This document shows, piece after piece, positions 22,834 through 26,888 of a stretch of 26,888 bases of DNA (position 1 is the stretch's first letter; each line of letters opens with the position of its first letter). The translations under genes were made by a program, and so were the position numbers. This stretch comes from an uncultured Propionibacteriaceae bacterium (GTDB lineage: Bacteria > Actinomycetota > Actinomycetes > Propionibacteriales > Propionibacteriaceae), in assembly GCA_937965785.1 (NCBI GenBank), contig CALCKT010000036.1, positions 1-26,888 of the forward strand. Direction: 5' to 3'. The notes under the pieces are model-generated. The model was given only the letters and a program-made list of their open reading frames with translations. It made no database searches and was not told the origin of the DNA.

Positions 22834-23633
22834 AAGGCGCCCCCTTGGAGTAGTTCACGTCTGAGGGCCCTGGCGCGTGCGAGTCTTTGTGTGAGGTGCA
22901 GTGCCGCCACCCGGTACGAGCCGAGGAGCGGCGAGTTGTTGAACCTCCTGGGCGGTGTCAGGCCGTGGCTCAGCACCCCGGCGGGCCGCGGGTCCCAAGG
23001 AATCCGGGCCCAGCAGTCGATCCCGAACTGGGCGGTGATCTCGTGCGCCGAGTAGGGACGATCCGGGCCCACGAGCATCAATCCCAGCGGGCGATCCGCC
23101 GGGAGGGAGCTGACCTGTTCCACCAGCAGGGGCAGGTACAGACGCGACGCGGCCAAGGATTTCAGGTTGCTCTGAAGCACGAAACCGATGGCGTCCGCGA
23201 TTTCCAGCAGCGCGATGGGCAGGCCGTCGCGGCCCAGCCTTCCGGCGTCCACGATGACGTCGATTCCCCGGGATCCCAGATCCGCGAAAGCCTCCGCGAG
23301 TTCCGGCCAGATGTGATCGAACAGCCGTACCGCCCCCGGCTGGGCGAAACCGGGGAGGAAACGCCGGCTGATGGTTTCCCCCTCGGTCAGGGCAATGGTC
23401 TGCCGGGCCAGTTCCGGTCCGATGTCCCGGGTCTCGCGGTGCAGGCGGGCCAGGGTGGCCAGCCCCCTGCCTCCGAGGTCGAGGCCGCGGAGGTAACCGG
23501 CGGGGATGGCTTGCGCCGGGTCGCGGTCGCAGTCGGAGAGCATCACGTCGCCGGGCCAGCATAGGGTGAGACCCAGGGCGGTCGTGGTGATGCCGGGGGC
23601 TCCCGGCCCGCCCGTCAGTACTGTCACCGACAT
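22830..23633 (-). CDS. TadZ/CpaE-like MinD-family protein with degenerate P-loop
   Basis: A 267-residue protein with the MinD/ParA-like fold, in the place of TadZ/CpaE, which positions the pilus machine at the pole. The N-terminus is MSVTVLTGGPGAPGITTTA. This aligns with the deviant Walker A KGGxGKTT but lacks both conserved lysines. The next strand keeps an aspartate pair in VMLSDCDRDP, and IDVIVDAGRLGRDG matches the switch region. ATP binding is thus doubtful; many TadZ proteins are similarly degenerate. It starts at ATG 23633, overlapping the upstream stop as TGATG. The frame opens further upstream, but that stretch lies inside the SAF gene in another frame. Confidence 0.8.
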   Translation of the reverse strand: MSVTVLTGGPGAPGITTTALGLTLCWPGDVMLSDCDRDPAQAIPAGYLRGLDLGGRGLATLARLHRETRDIGPELARQTIALTEGETISRRFLPGFAQPGAVRLFDHIWPELAEAFADLGSRGIDVIVDAGRLGRDGLPIALLEIADAIGFVLQSNLKSLAASRLYLPLLVEQVSSLPADRPLGLMLVGPDRPYSAHEITAQFGIDCWARIPWDPRPAGVLSHGLTPPRRFNNSPLLGSYRVAALHLTQRLARARALRRELLQGGAL

Positions 23634-24238
23634 CAGGACTCCTGAAGGACGAACAGGGCCACCTGATCCGCTGCGGCGCGGGTGGCCATGAGAGGGGCCT
23701 TGTCCGCCGGAAGGCTGATGTCCAGCAGCCAGGTTGCCCCGTCGGGCAGTTTCTCGGGTAGGGCCGCGACCACGGCCTCGGTCATCGGGACTCCATCCTT
23801 GAGATCGACCAGCTGGATCCTCTGACCCGGTGCCAGCGGGGCGTTGGGCATCTTCCCGGGACCGAGTTTCAGCCCCATCGTGACGTTTCCCTCGGGAAAC
23901 GACCTGGCCGCCACGTGCCGCTTGGCGGGGAAACTGCCCGCCGGCAGGTCGAACAGGGCCCGTTTCCCGATCAGGTCTTCCATCTCTCGCGGTTCGATGC
24001 CCTCCCACTGGTTTCCCGGAAGCTCACGCACGGTCAGATCGGAGGAGCGGATCTCCTGGCCGCGGGTCACGTCGTTCGCCATCGCCACGGCCTGCCGGTG
24101 GCCGGTCGCGCTCGTGTACAAGGCGGTGGCTCCCAGCGCTCCCAGCACGATGAGGAGCACACCCAGGGCGATCAGGCGCGGGCTTCGTCGCGCGCGCAAC
24201 TGGACTCCCTCGGGTCGGGTGGCGGAGGGTTCGGTCAC
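23633..24238 (-). CDS. SAF domain protein (CpaB/RcpC-like)
   Basis: A 201-residue membrane protein and first gene of the Tad operon. A short cytoplasmic N-terminus leads to one membrane segment (~23-42, LIALGVLLIVLGALGATALY). A SAF domain follows (~50-115), with AMANDVTRGQEIRSSDLTVR and KRALFDLPAGSFPAKRHV, as in CpaB/RcpC. In Gram-negatives that protein works with the outer-membrane secretin; here, without a secretin, it probably contacts the cell wall or the pilus in the external space. I chose GTG 24238, preceded by AAAGGGACA, over an upstream start at 24313 that adds residues lacking a ribosome site. Function is inferred from position and domain. Confidence 0.82.
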   Translation of the reverse strand: MTEPSATRPEGVQLRARRSPRLIALGVLLIVLGALGATALYTSATGHRQAVAMANDVTRGQEIRSSDLTVRELPGNQWEGIEPREMEDLIGKRALFDLPAGSFPAKRHVAARSFPEGNVTMGLKLGPGKMPNAPLAPGQRIQLVDLKDGVPMTEAVVAALPEKLPDGATWLLDISLPADKAPLMATRAAADQVALFVLQES

Positions 24239-24549
24239 GTCGTTGTCCCTTTCGTTGTGCCGGAAGACGTAGGGACAGCCGGTCCCAATACAGGAGCTCC
24301 CGGGGAACGGCAAATTTCTCCACGCCTTCGCGTTGCCTGAAGTTAACTGGCCTCGGGAGGCGGGCGTGTTGAGTTAACCAAAAATTAACCTCCATCTCCT
24401 GTGGGCGGGGGTTATCCGCCGAATCGCCAAATCCCGGCGAATCGAGGAATTGGTGTTCCACTCGGGGCTGAACCCAACTAGGCTGCTGGAGACACTGGGA
24501 GCAGGTGCGAATCCGAGTGACACCTCCCCTCCGGAAAGGAAGTGCCGTT
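24239..24549. promoter_or_regulatory. Divergent control region with repeated GTTAAC sites
   Basis: This gap between the Tad operon (minus) and the PTS gene (plus) has no plausible gene. AGTTAAC occurs at 24341-24347 and 24372-24378, 31 bases (three helical turns) apart, and a related ATTAACC is at 24384-24390. This AT-rich block suggests binding sites for a regulator. CGCCG (24417-24421) and CGGCG (24435-24439) form a short inverted repeat further on. AGGTG (24503-24507) and CACCT (24521-24525) could pair in the PTS leader. Confidence 0.45.
24456..24484 (+). promoter_or_regulatory. Candidate promoter of the PTS gene
   Basis: TTCCAC (24456-24461) and TAGGCT (24479-24484) are 17 bases apart, a fair sigma-70-like arrangement about 65 bases before the GTG start. 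The match is modest. Confidence 0.3.
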
Positions 24550-26888
24550 GTGAGTTCAGAGTCGACCGCGCGGGTGAGCCTCAGGGCGCCGTTGACCGGC
24601 GTCATGGTTCCCATCGAGGACGTGCCGGATCCGGTCTTCGCAAGGAAAATGGTCGGGGACGGGTTCTCCATGGATCCCCTGGAGGGGCGGCTGACATCGC
24701 CGGTCCCCGGGGAAGTGGTGGATCTCCAACCTTCCCGCCATGCCGTAACCGTGCGCAGCGCCGAGGGACTCGAGATCCTGATGCACATAGGTCTTGACAC
24801 CGTCAGGTTGGGGGGCGACGGTTTCCGCACCCACGTCTCCGAGGGGCAGCGGGTGAGCGCCGGTGACCTGCTGATCGATTTCGACCTTGACGACGTCGGC
24901 CGCAAGGCCAAGTCGCTGCTGACCCAGGTGGTGGTCACCAACACCGAACTGCTCTCCACCATCACCCCGGTCACGGGCCTGCTCAGCGCCGGAATCGACG
25001 AGGCCGCCGTGGTCGAACTCAAACCGCAGGAGGAAGCCACCCAGGAATCGGGAGCCGCCGTCGATGCCGCATCGGACGCCCTCGTGGTGCCGAACCCGAC
25101 CGGACTCCACGCCCGCCCCACCGCCACGCTCGTGGCCCTCGCGAAGCAGTACCGCTCCGACATCCAGTTGCGCCGCGGCGACGACTCCGCCAACGCCAAG
25201 TCCATCGTCGCGATCATGAGCCTCGCCGTCGCCTGCGGTGAGAAGGTCGTTGTCACCGCGCACGGAACCGACGCGAAGGAAGCCGTCGCCGCGATCTCCC
25301 AGGGCATTCGGGATGGCCTCGGGGAGGACTGCCCGACCCTGCCCAGCGGTGGCGTCGTCGGCACGGAGGACACCACCCCGATGCCCACCATCTCGGAGCC
25401 GGTGGCCGAGACCGCCGGGCCGCGGTCGGGCGACTGGAACCTGCTGCTCGGTGCCTCCGCGTCCCCGGGGCTCGGCATCGGTCGCGTGGTGCAGCTCCGC
25501 CACGAGGACATCGTGGTGGAGGAATTTGCCGAGGACCGGCACAAGGAGCGGCGCAAGCTGAACTCCGCCATCGACCGTGCCCTGCTGGACCTGTCCGCCC
25601 TGCAGAAACGGATGTCCGAGGAGGCCTCCGAGGAGAAGGCCGCGATCTTCGCGGCCCACCAGGAGATCCTGGGCGACCCCGAGCTGCTCGACCTGGCGGC
25701 CTCCGCCATCGACAAGGGCAAATCGGCGGCATTCGCCTGGCGCGGCGCCTTCAACGCCTTCGCGGACCAGCTCGCCGCGTTGAAGAACGAGATCCTCGCG
25801 GGCCGCGCCAACGACGTGCGCGACGTCGGGCAGCGGGTGCTCGAGGAACTCACCGGTCAGCGTTCCGAGAAGGGTGAGCTGCCCGAGAACACCATCCTCG
25901 TCGCCGAGGAACTCACCCCCTCCGACACCGCGCAGCTGGACCGCAGCCGTGTGGTAGGTTTCGCGACCACCGGGGGCGGCGCATCCTCCCACGTGGCGAT
26001 CATCGCCCGCTCCCTCGACATCCCCGCCGTCGCGGGCATCGAGGCCAGGGCCCTCGACATCGCCGACGACACCCTCGTGGTGCTCGACGGCTCGAAGGGC
26101 ACCCTGCGCATGGGGGTCACCGACGAGGAGGTGGCCCGGCTGCGGGAACGGCAGGCCCGGATGGCCGAACGCAAGGCCGTCGAGGAGGCCGCCAAGGACG
26201 AACCCGCCGTCACCACCGACGGCCACCGGGTCACCGTGGTTGCCAACATCGGTGGTGTCGACGATGCCGTCGCGTCCATGGACAAGGGAGCGGAGGGTGT
26301 CGGCCTGCTGCGCAGCGAGTTCGTTTTCATGGGACGTTCCACCGCCCCCACCGAGGCGGAGCAGACCCAGATCTACACCGACTGTGCGAAGGCCCTGAAA
26401 CCGGGGCAACCCCTGGTGATCCGGACCCTCGATGTCGGCGGCGACAAACCACTGGCGTACTTGCCCATCCCCGCTGAGGAGAACCCCTTCCTCGGTGTGC
26501 GCGGCATCAGGGTCGGCCTGGAACGGCCCGAGGTGCTCCGCACCCAGATCCGCGCCATCCTGGCGTCCGCGGACGCCGGCGCCAAGCTGCACGTGATGTT
26601 CCCCATGATCGCCACCATCGACGACTGGCGCAGGGCCAAGCAGATCTTCGACGAGGAACGCTCCAAGGTGGCCGCGTGGGACCGGGTGAGCCTCGGGATC
26701 ATGATGGAGGTTCCCTCCGTGGCGGTCATGGCCAGGCAGTTCGCGGCCGAGGACGGCTGTGACTTCTTCAGCGTCGGCACCAACGACCTGACCAGCTACA
26801 CCCTCGCCATGGACCGGGGACATCCCAAACTTGCCAGCCAGGTCGACCCCTGCAACCCGGCCGTGCTGGCCCTCATCGGGCAGGCCGC
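24550..26888 (+). CDS. PTS multiphosphoryl transfer protein: EIIA(Glc type)-HPr-Enzyme I fusion (partial)
   Basis: The 779 residues seen run off the window end. Residues ~5-145 are an EIIA of the glucose/GlcNAc type with active H79 in ILMHIGLDTVRL. Residues ~173-260 are HPr with H187 in PTGLHARPTA and S218 in NAKSIVAIMSLA, the same spacing as His15/Ser46. From ~295 comes Enzyme I, with the phosphohistidine H481 in TTGGGASSHVAIIARS and then the PEP-binding barrel (GLLRSEFVFM, SVGTNDLTSYTLAMDRG). The catalytic cysteine segment lies beyond the window. So one chain can pass phosphate from PEP via EI and HPr to EIIA and on to a membrane EIIBC encoded elsewhere, as NagF-type proteins do for N-acetylglucosamine. 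It starts at GTG 24550, with GGAAAGGA seven to fourteen bases before. The sugar is not determined. Confidence 0.93.
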   Translation, partial: MSSESTARVSLRAPLTGVMVPIEDVPDPVFARKMVGDGFSMDPLEGRLTSPVPGEVVDLQPSRHAVTVRSAEGLEILMHIGLDTVRLGGDGFRTHVSEGQRVSAGDLLIDFDLDDVGRKAKSLLTQVVVTNTELLSTITPVTGLLSAGIDEAAVVELKPQEEATQESGAAVDAASDALVVPNPTGLHARPTATLVALAKQYRSDIQLRRGDDSANAKSIVAIMSLAVACGEKVVVTAHGTDAKEAVAAISQGIRDGLGEDCPTLPSGGVVGTEDTTPMPTISEPVAETAGPRSGDWNLLLGASASPGLGIGRVVQLRHEDIVVEEFAEDRHKERRKLNSAIDRALLDLSALQKRMSEEASEEKAAIFAAHQEILGDPELLDLAASAIDKGKSAAFAWRGAFNAFADQLAALKNEILAGRANDVRDVGQRVLEELTGQRSEKGELPENTILVAEELTPSDTAQLDRSRVVGFATTGGGASSHVAIIARSLDIPAVAGIEARALDIADDTLVVLDGSKGTLRMGVTDEEVARLRERQARMAERKAVEEAAKDEPAVTTDGHRVTVVANIGGVDDAVASMDKGAEGVGLLRSEFVFMGRSTAPTEAEQTQIYTDCAKALKPGQPLVIRTLDVGGDKPLAYLPIPAEENPFLGVRGIRVGLERPEVLRTQIRAILASADAGAKLHVMFPMIATIDDWRRAKQIFDEERSKVAAWDRVSLGIMMEVPSVAVMARQFAAEDGCDFFSVGTNDLTSYTLAMDRGHPKLASQVDPCNPAVLALIGQA

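Noticed and set aside
24024..26823. Very long open frames on the minus strand opposite the PTS gene
   Set aside because: They lie antisense to a gene with three recognisable PTS domains and are low-complexity, Gly/Arg/Ser-rich products of GC-biased codon positions.
1..26888. CRISPR array, insertion sequence or prophage
   Set aside because: No regularly spaced direct repeats, no transposase and no phage structural genes were seen; the recombinase relic is the only mobile-element gene.

Overview
The window is high-GC DNA from an actinobacterium, most likely of the Propionibacteriaceae type. Support comes from the pairing of a DUF6049-family exported protein with a MurJ flippase carrying a C-terminal pseudokinase, a layout known from actinobacteria (Rv3909-Rv3910 in Mycobacterium tuberculosis). 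A pyruvate,phosphate dikinase regulatory protein and actinobacterial-type Tad genes agree. The genus is an inference; no 16S or other marker is present.

Layout. (1) 1-3100: a metallophosphoesterase, a short remnant of an NAD(P)-binding oxidoreductase, then a tight PadR regulator / ABC ATPase / permease operon. (2) 3160-5170: an accessory patch with a zeta-type toxin, its small helical partner and a decayed serine recombinase, next to a tRNA-Lys(TTT) gene on the minus strand. (3) 5445-7042: a membrane-anchored protein whose soluble part resembles a GroEL apical domain, then a cation diffusion facilitator. (4) 7145-13665, minus strand: PPDK regulatory protein, MurJ-pseudokinase, DUF6049 protein. 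(5) 13757-16763: TPP riboswitch, YkoE, and a fused YkoD-YkoC protein, making a complete ECF importer for thiamine or its HMP precursor. (6) 16779-24238, minus strand: a compact Tad/Flp-like locus (SAF protein, TadZ-like, TadA, TadB, TadC, small pilin) ending in a protein with four membrane segments, extracellular LysM repeats and a cytoplasmic BTAD-like domain. (7) 24550 to the window end: a PTS protein fusing EIIA(Glc type), HPr and Enzyme I, cut by the window edge.

The genes act as separate modules. Four look most worth attention: the stand-alone membrane-tethered GroEL-apical-like protein, the transmembrane LysM/BTAD protein at the end of the Tad locus, the zeta toxin with an unrecognised antitoxin, and the EIIA-HPr-EI fusion. 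I found no CRISPR array, complete prophage, insertion sequence or biosynthetic cluster.
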